Origin: UBA1351 sp964563505
GTDB lineage: Bacteria > Bacillota > Clostridia > Lachnospirales > Vallitaleaceae
NCBI GenBank assembly: GCA_964563505.1
Contig: CAZLXW010000014.1
Location: 1 to 64,000 of the forward strand
Length of the DNA stretch: 64,000 bases
Reading direction: 5' to 3'
The notes beneath the pieces were generated by a model that was not told the origin of the DNA, did not search any database, and saw nothing but the letters and a program-made list of their open reading frames with translations. The translations under genes and the position numbers were made by a program. Each line of letters opens with the position of its first letter. The first letter of the stretch is position 1. Below are positions 1 through 9,028 of the stretch, in pieces.

Positions 1-74
1 AGTTCTGTGTCACGCAAGCAGAACAGGTTTTTGTTGTTTCAAGCGGTCAATAACAATATTAAGGAGGAACGTTT

Positions 75-1289
75 ATGTCGAAAATATTTGGCACAGTAGT
101 TGCACTAATGGTTTCATTCATACTTATGATGAATATAACAGGATGTAAGGACAATTCCACTATAAATCAACAAGAGAATATTACAACGATTATTGAAGAA
201 GAAAAAAATCATCAACTAAAAGATATAGAGAATGCAGTTAAACAAGGATGGTGGATAGATGAAATTCATTGGGTTAGTAATGAAAAAATAGTTGCAAAGA
301 TAAGCGTAGATAGTCAAAATGATTCGGAATATCTTAATAATATATATCTTTTTGACATCAAGAACGATAGTGGAAAACTTATCCATGAAGGTATATATGA
401 AGAATATTGGATGGATGGAAATACATTTGTAAACATTGATGATTCAAGATTTGCATTGTTTTCCAATGCCTATTATTTAGAGTTTGAAGAAGGGGAATTA
501 ATTACAAACTATCATTTGAAGGAAAAATTTGATGCTGTATTTGGTGCAGAAAACTATCAAGAAACCAGTGTTAATATTAACAAAAATGGTGAGGGAAGTT
601 TGTTGGTGAATGGAGAAATTGCGGTGTTCGATATTCATAATATTGAGGACTATCAAATAGTTGTAAGAAAAACAGAAACACTCGTTAGTCAAGAAAGGAT
701 GGCTGAGCTGATTGAACAAGGGGTGATTGATACCTATAGAGAGGTTACTCAAACGTATTATTGGCAACCCTTGTTTTCTCCTGATGGAGAAAAGATTTTA
801 TATAATGAAAGAGAAAGTACAGAACATCATGAAAGTAGTGTTGTCATTTATGATCGAATGACACAAAAACAACAATCGTTTGAATTTATGTATATGGATT
901 CGTATTTATGGGGAGCAGATGGCAAGAATGTTGTTGCATGTACTTGGCCCACCTATGCAGAATATCCTGAAATTAGGATTTATAATTTAGCAAAGGATTC
1001 ATATCAATCGTATGTGTTTGACCAACCTGTTGATGAAAGGGATATAAGAGATATTGGTATTTTAGATGCGAATGAAACGACAGTACTCTTTAGAGGTACT
1101 GGTCCTAAGACTGCATTTGATTCAACATTTGAACTTGATATAGAAACAGGTGACATTCAATCTATTGAAGAACAGAGCACGACATTCCATGCGACTAAGC
1201 TTTCTCCGGATGGACGTCGAGTCGTATTCGGTTTTTCAAGAGGTGATACCGTTGGAATAAAAATCATTGATTTAGAAGACGCAAAGTGA
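75..1289 (+). CDS. Lipoprotein with WD40/TolB-like C-terminal repeats
   Basis: 404 residues. The N-terminus is a lipoprotein signal with a hydrophobic stretch and a lipobox ending ITGC (Cys24), so the mature protein should be lipid-anchored outside the membrane. Two PD40-type motifs are visible, FSPDGEKILY near residue 236 and LSPDGRRVVF near residue 376, which suggests a beta-propeller like TolB or WD40-like surface proteins. AAGGAGG lies a few bases before the ATG. The next gene is convergent. No enzymatic motif was seen; the role is unknown, possibly binding at the cell surface. The lipoprotein call is strong and the propeller call moderate. Confidence 0.75.
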   Translation: MSKIFGTVVALMVSFILMMNITGCKDNSTINQQENITTIIEEEKNHQLKDIENAVKQGWWIDEIHWVSNEKIVAKISVDSQNDSEYLNNIYLFDIKNDSGKLIHEGIYEEYWMDGNTFVNIDDSRFALFSNAYYLEFEEGELITNYHLKEKFDAVFGAENYQETSVNINKNGEGSLLVNGEIAVFDIHNIEDYQIVVRKTETLVSQERMAELIEQGVIDTYREVTQTYYWQPLFSPDGEKILYNERESTEHHESSVVIYDRMTQKQQSFEFMYMDSYLWGADGKNVVACTWPTYAEYPEIRIYNLAKDSYQSYVFDQPVDERDIRDIGILDANETTVLFRGTGPKTAFDSTFELDIETGDIQSIEEQSTTFHATKLSPDGRRVVFGFSRGDTVGIKIIDLEDAK

Positions 1290-1294
1290 TTTCT

Positions 1295-1507
1295 TTATGA
1301 TTCCTGATCCGTTAATCGACTGTTTATATTTTGGAGTTCTTGTTCAAGTAGAGCTTTTTGTTCTTTTAAATATGTTTGCTCGTCAACAGGTGTTTGAGGA
1401 TTGACATAAGCAAATCCACGTCCACGGCCGATACCTGCGCCACAACCCATTCCCCGACCTATCATTGCTCCCATTCCCATGGGTCCTGTTGCATTTAGTC
1501 TTGGCAT
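1295..1507 (-). CDS. DUF5320 family small glycine/methionine-rich protein
   Basis: 70 residues starting MPRLNATGPMGMGAMIGRG. The Gly/Met-rich N-terminal half followed by a short helical, coiled-coil-like tail (KEQKALLEQELQNINSRL) is the hallmark of DUF5320. Members are common in Clostridia and are often near iron-sulphur or NifX-like proteins; their function is not established. AAAGGA precedes the start. The gene is convergent with the lipoprotein gene (5-bp gap), and a perfect long inverted repeat lies directly upstream, which may regulate it. Confidence 0.8.
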   Translation of the reverse strand: MPRLNATGPMGMGAMIGRGMGCGAGIGRGRGFAYVNPQTPVDEQTYLKEQKALLEQELQNINSRLTDQES

Positions 1508-1527
1508 AAAATCATTCCTTTCAAAAC

Positions 1528-1569
1528 ATCATTAATAGTTATTGGCATATATCAATAACTATTAATGAT
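1528..1569. promoter_or_regulatory. Perfect 17-bp inverted repeat upstream of the DUF5320 gene
   Basis: Arms ATCATTAATAGTTATTG (1528-1544) and its exact reverse complement (1553-1569) flank an 8-base spacer. It starts 21 bp upstream of the minus-strand DUF5320 start. It could be an operator for a dimeric repressor or a 5' leader hairpin. It has no T-tract placing it as a terminator for the facing gene. Confidence 0.6.
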
Positions 1570-1638
1570 TTAATCAGAAAAAATAGTTTGTTCTTATTTT
1601 TTGAGTCCTGTTTTAGAGTTCCCAGGATACCGAGAACG

Positions 1639-1667
1639 TATACAAAAAGATGGAGTTGAGATATAAT
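1639..1667 (+). promoter_or_regulatory. Probable sigma-A promoter for the tocopherol-cyclase-like gene
   Basis: A -10 box TATAAT (1662-1667) lies 17 bp after TATACA (1639-1644, 4/6 to consensus). The start codon at 1718 is about 45 bp downstream of the predicted transcription start. Confidence 0.4.
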
Positions 1668-1717
1668 AAAAATAAGTGATAAAAGTAAACACATGCAAAG
1701 AAATGGGTGGTGAGACG

Positions 1718-2686
1718 ATGAACTTAAACTATAATAAAACAAATTTTCAAGGCGTCAATCAATGGAAAAGTCAACAGTACTTTGAAGGTTGGTACTTTAA
1801 ACAGGTGAGTCAAGATAAAAAGAATACCATAAGCTTTATCCCTGGGGTTAGCTTCAATGATGAAGACCCACATGCCTTTATTCAATGCATCTATAAAGAT
1901 AAAGACAATCAGCATAAAACTTTTTACTTTAAATATACTTTGGATGAATTTTCTTATAAGAAGCGACCCTTTGAAGTCACAATTGGTGATAGCACCTTTT
2001 CAAAAAATGAAATAAGTATTCATCTTGAAGATGCGACTAATCTTATTGAAGGGGCTATTAACTTCGGTCCATTAACCGATCTGCAGCGAACTTTTTTCAA
2101 TCCCAATATTATGGGCTATTTTAATTATATTCCTAAACTAGAGTGCAATCATGAAGTCGTTAGTATGAATCATTCCCTCAATGGAGAGATAACAATCAAT
2201 GGCGAGTCTATAGATTTTAATCAGGGAAAAGGCTATATCGAAAAAGATTGGGGAAGGTCCTTTCCAGAAAAATATATATGGATCCAATCCAATCACTTTG
2301 ATAAGGATAAGATTAGCTTTTGTTGTTCAATCGCAACGGTCCCTTTGTTTGCAACGACCATTGAAGGCTTTTTTTGTAATATTGTGGTTGATGACCAAGA
2401 GTATCGCTTTGCAACCTATAATAATGCAAAAGTCAAAATAATCAAATGCAATGAGAAGCAATTCTACATTCTCATGAAGCGCAATACGTTAACGTTGAAG
2501 ATCAAGGGAACCCTTACACCCGGAGAAGAGCTGGTTGCCCCAAACAATGGCCGCATGTCCTATACCATAAGAGAAGCACTGACCGGTAAACTTCAGCTAA
2601 TTATCAAAAACAACACGGGTATCGTTTTGCTAAATACCAAAGCCGATCACTGCGGTGTCGAAATCGTCAACTATGATGTTAATTAA
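1718..2686 (+). CDS. Tocopherol cyclase-like domain protein
   Basis: 322 residues from the ATG at 1718, which has GGGTGGTGAG just upstream; an in-frame GTG at 1676 has no such site. The N-terminal YFEGWYFKQ motif, the internal KGYIEKDWGRSFP motif and the WIQSNHF stretch are typical of the bacterial tocopherol-cyclase-like (lipocalin/AttH-related) family, which has no shown function in Firmicutes. There is no signal peptide, so it is probably cytosolic. The SLH gene follows after 31 bp and may be co-transcribed. The family call is good and the function unknown. Confidence 0.75.
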   Translation: MNLNYNKTNFQGVNQWKSQQYFEGWYFKQVSQDKKNTISFIPGVSFNDEDPHAFIQCIYKDKDNQHKTFYFKYTLDEFSYKKRPFEVTIGDSTFSKNEISIHLEDATNLIEGAINFGPLTDLQRTFFNPNIMGYFNYIPKLECNHEVVSMNHSLNGEITINGESIDFNQGKGYIEKDWGRSFPEKYIWIQSNHFDKDKISFCCSIATVPLFATTIEGFFCNIVVDDQEYRFATYNNAKVKIIKCNEKQFYILMKRNTLTLKIKGTLTPGEELVAPNNGRMSYTIREALTGKLQLIIKNNTGIVLLNTKADHCGVEIVNYDVN

Positions 2687-2717
2687 TATAAGAAGAATGA
2701 GGGAAAGAGGGTTAACA

Positions 2718-4346
2718 TTGAAAAAAGTCATATTACTATTTATAGTATTCCTACTTGTAGTCCAATTAAATACGAAAGCTTCTGCTATTGATGTGGAGGC
2801 TTTTTCTGATGTACCGACAGGCCATTGGGCCGAAGAAAATATTAATACCCTACGACAACTTAAGGTAACTGATGGTATCGGAGATAATCAGTACGGACTA
2901 GGAGATACCCTAAGTCGGGCCCAGTTTGTCGCTTTTTTATATAAGCTACAAGGTTGGCAAGAGATGTTGCCTCGTCAAGAAAGCTTTATTGATGTCAAAT
3001 CTTCAGACTGGTATTATGGGTACATTGAAACATCCCTAGAACAGGGTGTCATAACAAAGGTCAATCAAGCCTTTAGACCCAATGAAGCTATTACACGAGA
3101 AGAAATGGCCATCATGATTGTTCGAACACTAGGCTATGGATGGCTAGCAGAACGTATGAATAATCAGACGAGCTCATTTACGGACGTAACTAAAAACGTT
3201 GGCTATATTACTATGCTTAAAGATTTTGGCATCATTAATGGTGTCGGTGATGGCCGATTTGCACCCAATGCATGGGCAAAGCGGGAAGAAGCTGCGGCGA
3301 TCTTGGTTCGTATGTATGAGAAGACAAATAATGGCCTAGATGAGACCAACGTATTTTACCGGGATAATAGCTATGGACAAATAGATTTGATGCAAGGCTT
3401 TGATGTGGTGAGCTTCAGTTGGGCAGATCTTACCTTGACCCAAGATCAGAGAATTATAGTTGAGAATAAGTTTCCCCTCGGATATGAAGAACCCCTTCAA
3501 AAGGCAAATCGAGAAAATACAGAAGTACGATTAAGCATCTATGCCGATGATCGAGAAAATCTTTTAAGCAATTTACTTGCCAGTAAAGAGACTCAAGCCC
3601 AAATCATTACATCAATTATGAACCTGCTATATACCCATCCGGCATTTGATGGCCTTGCCATTGACTTTGAAGGATTAAGAGGAAGCGAGAACAGAAGCGG
3701 TTTTACCGGTTTCTTACGTGCCCTTGACCAAGAACTTAGCGCGCAGGCCAAGAGCTTAACGGTCATGGTTCAGCCACAAGTCTATTATGATGGCTACGAT
3801 TATGCCACGATTAATACGATTGCAGACCATACCATTATGATGGCCCATGACTTTGGCGCCAAAAGATTAACTGAAGCGGAGATGGCTATGGGGATTACAA
3901 CGACACCCTTAGCATCCTTAGAAGAAGTCTATAATGCCCTTAAACATTTGACACAAGCACAAAAAGATGAGGAAGCCTTAATTAAGCTAAGCCTTCAGAT
4001 TTCCTTTGATGTAGCTCAATGGCAGACAAACAGTGAAGGTAATGTGGTCAATCAAAGCGCTTATTCACCAACCTATGCGACGCTATATAATCGATTGATT
4101 GATGGGGGAACCAACATTGCCTTTGGTGCAACATCTAGGAATCCATACGCAAGCTATTATAATAGTCAGACCGGATTAAATAATGTCATATGGTACGAAG
4201 ATTCTAGAAGCGTTGCAGAGAAGATACAATTGGCAAAAATGTTTGGCATCTATGATGTATCCGTGTGGCGATTAGGGAATATACCCAATTATAAGGACAG
4301 TGGTGACAAAAAGGTCTATATGGAACTTATGAAGGTATTGCAATAA
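2718..4346 (+). CDS. SLH-domain exported protein with GH18-like glycosidase domain
   Basis: About 542 residues from a TTG at 2718, chosen because AGAGG sits 7 bp upstream and the protein then begins MKKVILLFIVFLLVV, a clean signal peptide; an ATG at 2697 is the alternative. Three SLH repeats follow (starts FSDVPTGHWA, FIDVKSSDWY and FTDVTKNVGY), which would dock it to secondary cell-wall polymer. The C-terminal half carries the GH18 signature DGLAIDFEG with the presumed catalytic acid Glu318, as in YaaH/chitinase-like peptidoglycan-binding hydrolases. Substrate is inferred: cell-wall N-acetylglucosamine glycan. A strong terminator follows. Confidence 0.85.
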   Translation: MKKVILLFIVFLLVVQLNTKASAIDVEAFSDVPTGHWAEENINTLRQLKVTDGIGDNQYGLGDTLSRAQFVAFLYKLQGWQEMLPRQESFIDVKSSDWYYGYIETSLEQGVITKVNQAFRPNEAITREEMAIMIVRTLGYGWLAERMNNQTSSFTDVTKNVGYITMLKDFGIINGVGDGRFAPNAWAKREEAAAILVRMYEKTNNGLDETNVFYRDNSYGQIDLMQGFDVVSFSWADLTLTQDQRIIVENKFPLGYEEPLQKANRENTEVRLSIYADDRENLLSNLLASKETQAQIITSIMNLLYTHPAFDGLAIDFEGLRGSENRSGFTGFLRALDQELSAQAKSLTVMVQPQVYYDGYDYATINTIADHTIMMAHDFGAKRLTEAEMAMGITTTPLASLEEVYNALKHLTQAQKDEEALIKLSLQISFDVAQWQTNSEGNVVNQSAYSPTYATLYNRLIDGGTNIAFGATSRNPYASYYNSQTGLNNVIWYEDSRSVAEKIQLAKMFGIYDVSVWRLGNIPNYKDSGDKKVYMELMKVLQ

Positions 4347-4396
4347 ATTTAAACAAATACGGCTGTTTTAGAAGTTAGCCGTATTTGTTTTAAATA
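4347..4396 (+). terminator. Rho-independent terminator after the SLH-GH18 gene
   Basis: Stem AAACAAATACGGCT (4351-4364) pairs with AGCCGTATTTGTTT (4377-4390) around a 12-base loop. The AT-rich flanks make it potentially bidirectional, but the next gene runs in the same direction. Confidence 0.8.
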
Positions 4397-4400
4397 AATA

Positions 4401-4429
4401 TTGTAATTCCTTAAATGAATGGGTATAAT
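4401..4429 (+). promoter_or_regulatory. Sigma-A promoter of the AbiE operon
   Basis: TTGTAA (4401-4406), a 17-bp spacer and a perfect TATAAT (4424-4429), 22 bp before the AbiEi ATG at 4451. AbiEi proteins usually repress their own promoter. Confidence 0.6.
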
Positions 4430-4450
4430 TATCTTTATGGAGGATTAAAC

Positions 4451-5038
4451 ATGAATAATGAAATTATAATTCCAGAAGATAAAAAAATATTCCAAACAGA
4501 TGAATTAATGGCTCTTGGATTAAGCTATTACAAAATAAATAAATTGGTACAAGAAGGAAATCTAGTTAAACTCAACAAAAGCCATTATGAAAATGTAAAG
4601 TTTCAAGGTGAAGAAAATGATTTTTACTATGTGATAGCTTATGCGAAAACAGGTATTATATGTCTTTTGAGTGCAGCGAGTTACTATAATCTTACGACCT
4701 ATAGGCCTGATTCAATTGATGTTGCAATTCCAAAAAAAAAGAAAATCACAACGCTTCCGGAGTGGCCAAGATTCAATTTATATTATTTTGAAAATGAGCG
4801 ATATAATTTAGGAATGAAGTTAATTAAGGATGGTAAAAATCAATTTCAAATATATGATATAGAAAAAACGGTTATTGACATTATTTATTATCGTAACAAA
4901 ATAGGTATTGAAGAAACAAAAGAAATTCTTACCAATTATTTAATGCAAGCGGATAGAAATATTAATCAACTCATTCGATATAGCAAACGGTTGAAATGCT
5001 ATGATATATTGAATACTTATTTGGAGGTATTGATTTGA
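4451..5038 (+). CDS. abiEi: AbiEi-type antitoxin / transcriptional regulator
   Basis: 195 residues from the ATG at 4451 (GGAGGATTAAAC upstream; the longer in-frame reading has no ribosome site). The N-terminal winged-helix segment (FQTDELMALGLSYYKINKLV), the ICLLSAASYYNLTTY segment and the IYDIEKTVIDIIYYR segment match the AbiEi antitoxin family, which neutralises AbiEii in type IV toxin-antitoxin/abortive-infection systems and autoregulates. Its stop overlaps the TTG start of the toxin gene, consistent with translational coupling. Confidence 0.9.
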   Translation: MNNEIIIPEDKKIFQTDELMALGLSYYKINKLVQEGNLVKLNKSHYENVKFQGEENDFYYVIAYAKTGIICLLSAASYYNLTTYRPDSIDVAIPKKKKITTLPEWPRFNLYYFENERYNLGMKLIKDGKNQFQIYDIEKTVIDIIYYRNKIGIEETKEILTNYLMQADRNINQLIRYSKRLKCYDILNTYLEVLI

Positions 5039-5955
5039 ATAAGGCAGATTCGGTAAAGGCTAAGCTAAAAAATCAAGCAATAAAAAATGAAAAGCTATTT
5101 CAAGATGAATTGATAGCCTATTGCTTAGAACGTACAATTTACAGAATTTCGGTATCTCAATATAATGATAACTTTACATTAAAAGGAGGTATTTTTTTAT
5201 ACGCTATATTTAGCGGTGAGTTTTCTAGAGGCACAAGAGACATTGATTTATTAGCAAATGCATTGAATAATGAAGTTGAAGTGATGACAAAGGTCTTTGA
5301 AGAAATATTTGCAATTGAAATAGATGATGCAATAAAGTATAGGTCTGAATCGTTATCTATTAGAACCATAACAGAATTTAAAGATTATCCAGGAATTAAT
5401 ATCTCAATTATGGCAATGCTAGATAGAACACAGATTCCGGTATCAATTGATATAGGCTTTGGAGATGTTGTTTATCCTATGCGTGTTATGATGGAATTTC
5501 CAGTGCTGTTAGATATGGAAGTGCCTAAGATATACGCTTATTCATTGGCATCTGTTATTGCCGAGAAATTTGAAGCGATTGTATCATTAGGCTATGCTAA
5601 TAGCCGGTATAAGGATTATTATGATATTTATATTCTTAGCAATGAATTTGATTTTAATGGATTGGAGTTAAGTGTAGCTATTAAAGAAACATTTAAACAT
5701 AGAAAGACATCGTTTGATGATATTGTAATCTTTGAAGAAAATTTTTCAGAAGATAGAATGCGTATCACAAGATGGAAATCGTTTGTAAAGAAAAAGAGGG
5801 CGATGACGCATTTAGAGCTAACACAAGTAATCGAAGGTATTCACGGCTTTTTGAGCCCAATAGTGGAAGGTATTAAAAATGATAATTATCATTATAAACA
5901 GTGGGAACACATAGAAAGAAGTTGGAGAAGACAAGGAGATGATATATATGGCTAA
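5035..5955 (+). CDS. abiEii: AbiEii nucleotidyltransferase toxin
   Basis: 306 residues. The TTG start overlaps the antitoxin stop by 4 bp, with GGAGG 8 bp upstream. The nucleotidyltransferase core is visible as LKGGIFLYAIFSGEFSRGTRDIDL, with the GG and D-x-D motifs, followed by YSLASVIAEKFEAIVSLG and SRYKDYYDIY, all hallmarks of the AbiEii/DUF1814 family. Known members act as GTP- or CTP-dependent tRNA-modifying toxins that arrest growth during phage infection. The gene is full length with key motifs intact, so the module is probably functional. A third small gene overlaps its 3' end. Confidence 0.92.
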   Translation: MNKADSVKAKLKNQAIKNEKLFQDELIAYCLERTIYRISVSQYNDNFTLKGGIFLYAIFSGEFSRGTRDIDLLANALNNEVEVMTKVFEEIFAIEIDDAIKYRSESLSIRTITEFKDYPGINISIMAMLDRTQIPVSIDIGFGDVVYPMRVMMEFPVLLDMEVPKIYAYSLASVIAEKFEAIVSLGYANSRYKDYYDIYILSNEFDFNGLELSVAIKETFKHRKTSFDDIVIFEENFSEDRMRITRWKSFVKKKRAMTHLELTQVIEGIHGFLSPIVEGIKNDNYHYKQWEHIERSWRRQGDDIYG

Positions 5956-6133
5956 TGCTATAACTTTAAATTCAAGAGTTAATCTTAAAGCACCTATTGA
6001 AATTAATGCTGAATTAATGACAACACTAGAGTTGCATGATAAGTTACAAGAAGGCTATGATGATATCGAAGCTGGTAGAGTGACAGATGCGTCAGGAGCT
6101 TTTAATTTGATAAGAGAGAAGTATTCAATATGA
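5948..6133 (+). CDS. Small protein overlapping the 3' end of abiEii
   Basis: 61 residues from the ATG at 5948, which has AAGGAG 9 bp upstream; the in-frame ATG at 5939 touches that site. It overlaps the AbiEii gene by 8 bp, so it belongs to the same operon. Its C-terminus (LQEGYDDIEAGRVTDASGAF) resembles the ends of RelB/Phd-like antitoxins, but no toxin partner other than AbiEii is next to it. The role is unknown; it may be a third AbiE component or the remnant of a neighbouring antitoxin. Confidence 0.6.
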   Translation: MANAITLNSRVNLKAPIEINAELMTTLELHDKLQEGYDDIEAGRVTDASGAFNLIREKYSI

Positions 6134-6334
6134 AATTACATTCTATGCTTGAAAGATATCACAAAACTTTTTGAAATAGTGAAAACAAAGGTTTGAAAAT
6201 TATCGTGAAAAGACATGGGGTTACCATGAGTTTTAATAATATGTGTCCGTAGACCGGTCGATTGCCGGAAATGGCCCTGCAACGGGTTATAAGATATTAG
6301 AGTAGTTTTTATCGTCTGATTAAACCGGACGATA

Positions 6335-6363
6335 TTGAATCGTGTGGTGTTCAACGATATAAT
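6335..6363 (+). promoter_or_regulatory. Promoter of the 6381 lipoprotein gene
   Basis: TTGAAT (6335-6340), a 17-bp spacer and a perfect TATAAT (6358-6363). The predicted start near 6370 falls within or just before the AAAGGAG at 6367-6373, giving an unusually short 5' leader. Confidence 0.5.
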
Positions 6364-6380
6364 ATCAAAGGAGAAGTTCA

Positions 6381-6914
6381 ATGGTAAAGCATAAACGAAG
6401 CAATCCATTCATAAGAGGATATATTATTCTCTTCATATTCATTGTTCTCTTAGCAGGATGTATAGATCAAGAACCGGAAGACAAAAACATGAAGGATAAT
6501 ACAGCGCTTAAAGAAATAGAACGGACGTATGAAGAAGCACTTCCTGATGATATGGCAATGCTTATAGTAAATGAGCCAAACAAAGATGAGTTAAATAAAA
6601 TCAAACATATAGAAAAAGTTCGACTTGAAGAAAACGGACAAGAACTTTTACTTGTACCAGCATATAAGGCCTCCAATTTAAAAGTTATACAGGTAGCTTT
6701 TGAAGATGGCCAATTGATTGAAAAAGATATTGTTTTTGAGCAAAAAAATACGCAAGATCATTTTGCCTTATTGTTAGAAGTATTTAGACCCGAAGGTATT
6801 CCTCAATATAAAGTAGTTGTTGAATATCCAGGTGGAAGTGGGGAATACTTAATTGCATATGATGGTAAAGATGGGAATTCACATTTTGAATATATAGGTG
6901 AAGATACACCATAA
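6381..6914 (+). CDS. Small lipoprotein of unknown function
   Basis: 177 residues. The ATG has AAAGGAG 7 bp upstream. A basic N-terminus, a hydrophobic core and LLAGC (Cys27) form a clear lipoprotein signal. The mature part is acidic and soluble with no recognised domain. A promoter lies just upstream, so it is probably monocistronic. The intergenic stretch before it (6134-6334) shows no gene. The function is unknown. Confidence 0.75.
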   Translation: MVKHKRSNPFIRGYIILFIFIVLLAGCIDQEPEDKNMKDNTALKEIERTYEEALPDDMAMLIVNEPNKDELNKIKHIEKVRLEENGQELLLVPAYKASNLKVIQVAFEDGQLIEKDIVFEQKNTQDHFALLLEVFRPEGIPQYKVVVEYPGGSGEYLIAYDGKDGNSHFEYIGEDTP

Positions 6915-6958
6915 GCTAGTCCTCTAACGAAGGTCATATCATAAGATGTAACTGCTGG

Positions 6959-6987
6959 TTGACATATTTCAAAGGCGACTTGATAGT
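6959..6987 (+). promoter_or_regulatory. Possible promoter for the XRE membrane regulator
   Basis: A perfect -35 TTGACA (6959-6964) with a 17-bp spacer to a weak -10 GATAGT (6982-6987), 58 bp before the ATG at 7046. Confidence 0.35.
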
Positions 6988-7045
6988 ATGCAACTGCTAT
7001 GTTTGTTAAACTTAGACCATCAAAACATAAATAGGAGGAATCAAT

Positions 7046-8023
7046 ATGATATTAGCAGATAAAATAATAAAACTCAGAAAGAAGTTTGGATGGTCACAGG
7101 AAGAACTTGCTGAAAAAATGAATGTCTCAAGGCAGTCTATTTCTAAATGGGAAAGTGCCAGAAGTATACCTGACCTAAATAAAATTCTCATGCTTAGCGA
7201 GATCTTTGGCGTATCTACGGATTATCTAGTAAAAGATGACATTGAAGAGGACGAGGAAATTAATGAAGATTTGGATATAGGTGTGAAGCGGGTAACCTTA
7301 GAAGAAGCATTGCTTTATGTTCAGAATAAAACGGAAGCGTCAAAATTTATTTCAAAAGGCGTATTATTATGTGTGTTCTCATTTTTACCCCTTTTATTTT
7401 TACTTGCACTCTCTGAATATGAACAGTTTAATCTGACATCTGATGCAGCGGCGGCTATTGGCTTAACCATACTCTTTGTCATGATCGCAATAGGCGTTGT
7501 GCTTTTCATACGAATTAACCAATATAAGGATGACTTTGAGATATTAGAAGCTGCACCCTTTGAGTTGGTATATGGTGTTCGAAGTGTTTTTATTGAGAAA
7601 ATCAAAAAGTATAAACCGATATACATAAAAAAAGTCTCTATTGGCGTTATACTCTTCATTACAAGTGTCATACCACTACTTATGGTGAGTCTGCTAGTGC
7701 GTTCGGGCATCTTATCTCTGATCATGGTGGTCGTGCTGATTCTGATGATAGGAGTAGGTATTTCCATCATTATACCGACGTCTATAGAGTATAATACCCT
7801 TAATTTTATCGTGGGTGAAGGTGATTATGCACCACATAAAGTCAAGCAAACAAAACGTATTGAAAAACTCGGTGCATTTTATTGGCCATTAGTGGCAGCT
7901 ATCTATATAGGCTGGAGTTTGTGGACCATGGCATGGGGAATAACATGGATCGTATGGCCGGTTGCAGCCATAGGATTTGCAGCACTTATAGGTTTGGCGG
8001 GTTTGTTTGAATCAAAAAGTTAG
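7046..8023 (+). CDS. XRE-family HTH regulator with membrane domain
   Basis: 325 residues, AGGAGG upstream. Residues 5-65 form a classic XRE/Cro-C1 helix-turn-helix (LRKKFGWSQEELAEKMNVSRQSISKWE). From about residue 105 there are several hydrophobic segments (about residues 105-125, 135-155, 195-240, 285-320), so the DNA-binding head is tethered to the membrane. Such proteins are widespread in Firmicutes and often control neighbouring transporter genes; the adjacent DMT exporter, 33 bp downstream, is the obvious candidate partner. The ligand is unknown. Confidence 0.85.
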   Translation: MILADKIIKLRKKFGWSQEELAEKMNVSRQSISKWESARSIPDLNKILMLSEIFGVSTDYLVKDDIEEDEEINEDLDIGVKRVTLEEALLYVQNKTEASKFISKGVLLCVFSFLPLLFLLALSEYEQFNLTSDAAAAIGLTILFVMIAIGVVLFIRINQYKDDFEILEAAPFELVYGVRSVFIEKIKKYKPIYIKKVSIGVILFITSVIPLLMVSLLVRSGILSLIMVVVLILMIGVGISIIIPTSIEYNTLNFIVGEGDYAPHKVKQTKRIEKLGAFYWPLVAAIYIGWSLWTMAWGITWIVWPVAAIGFAALIGLAGLFESKS

Positions 8024-8056
8024 AAAACACGGTTTTATCTTTTCGGGAGGCAAAAA

Positions 8057-8920
8057 ATGAGATTTCTAGGTGTAGGATTCGTTATACTAGCAGCTATATG
8101 CTGGGGGATTAGCGGAGGAATTGCTGATATATTAATGAACAAAGGATGGAGTCCTATTGTCATTTCATTTTACCGAGGGGCAGTTGGATTCATATGCTTT
8201 TGCCTATGGATCCTCTTTCGAATAAAGCAAAATTGGACCACGTCGAGGCGTTTTTATATGTGGTCTCTATTGGCAGGACTTGGTGTAGCCGGAAACTTCA
8301 CTTTGTATTTTCTAAGCATACAAGCGTCAAGCATAACGGTTGCGGCTACTTTAATGTATACGGCACCTGTCTTTGTGCTTTTGATTTCCTTTTTATTAGG
8401 AATAGAAGCTTGGACTTGGTTTAAATGGGGATGCATTTTTGCTGTGTTTATAGGAATTATCCTGCTTACAGGTGCCTACAATATCGAATCGATTTCAGTG
8501 AGCTTTCTTGGAACGGCAACAGGGCTTGCTGCTGGTCTTTCTTATGCTTTATTCATATTCGGTTTTAAAAAAGCCACTGCTATGGGTCCGCCGGAGACCA
8601 CTTTGACAATCACCTTTTTTTCATTTTGTCTCATTCTGTTTATTATTATGGATAAGGAGGAAGCCCTTCGTGCAATGGCTTCAAGTGAAATAGGATGGTT
8701 TCTTCTATTAGGACTGATAGGGGGTGGGATTTCATTTATATTTTATGTGATTGGCCTTCAAAAGATTGCCCCGACAACGGCGTCCTTGGTGGCTATGATC
8801 GAGCCGGTCACAGCTTCATTATTCGGCGTCTTACTTCTTGGAAATCGTTTAAATGGCATTCAAGCGATTGGAATGGGACTTATACTGATTACCATTACCC
8901 TACTTAGTGTCAAGCAATAA
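8057..8920 (+). CDS. EamA/DMT-family permease
   Basis: 287 residues, about ten hydrophobic helices in two homologous EamA halves, with the typical ends SLVAMIEPVTASLFGVLLLGNRL and GMGLILITITLL. Drug/metabolite transporters export amino acids, nucleosides or drugs; the substrate cannot be read from sequence. GGGAGG precedes the ATG. It lies 33 bp behind the XRE membrane regulator, suggesting one operon. Confidence 0.9.
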   Translation: MRFLGVGFVILAAICWGISGGIADILMNKGWSPIVISFYRGAVGFICFCLWILFRIKQNWTTSRRFYMWSLLAGLGVAGNFTLYFLSIQASSITVAATLMYTAPVFVLLISFLLGIEAWTWFKWGCIFAVFIGIILLTGAYNIESISVSFLGTATGLAAGLSYALFIFGFKKATAMGPPETTLTITFFSFCLILFIIMDKEEALRAMASSEIGWFLLLGLIGGGISFIFYVIGLQKIAPTTASLVAMIEPVTASLFGVLLLGNRLNGIQAIGMGLILITITLLSVKQ

Positions 8921-8958
8921 ACTACTTATTTACATATAAAAATACTCCTTAAGATCCC

Positions 8959-8987
8959 TTGCATTATCTGTGGCAAAATAGTAAAAT
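8959..8987 (+). promoter_or_regulatory. Promoter of the leader-peptide / YccF transcript
   Basis: TTGCAT (8959-8964), an exact 17-bp spacer and TAAAAT (8982-8987). Transcription would start about 35 bp before the leader ORF. Confidence 0.55.
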
Positions 8988-9028
8988 AGTACTAGAGTCG
9001 CACGATGATGTGCAAGGGGATGAGTATA

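Noticed and set aside
5939..6133. Start of the small AbiE-linked gene at 5939
   Set aside because: That ATG directly abuts the AAGGAG site; the ATG at 5948 has correct spacing.
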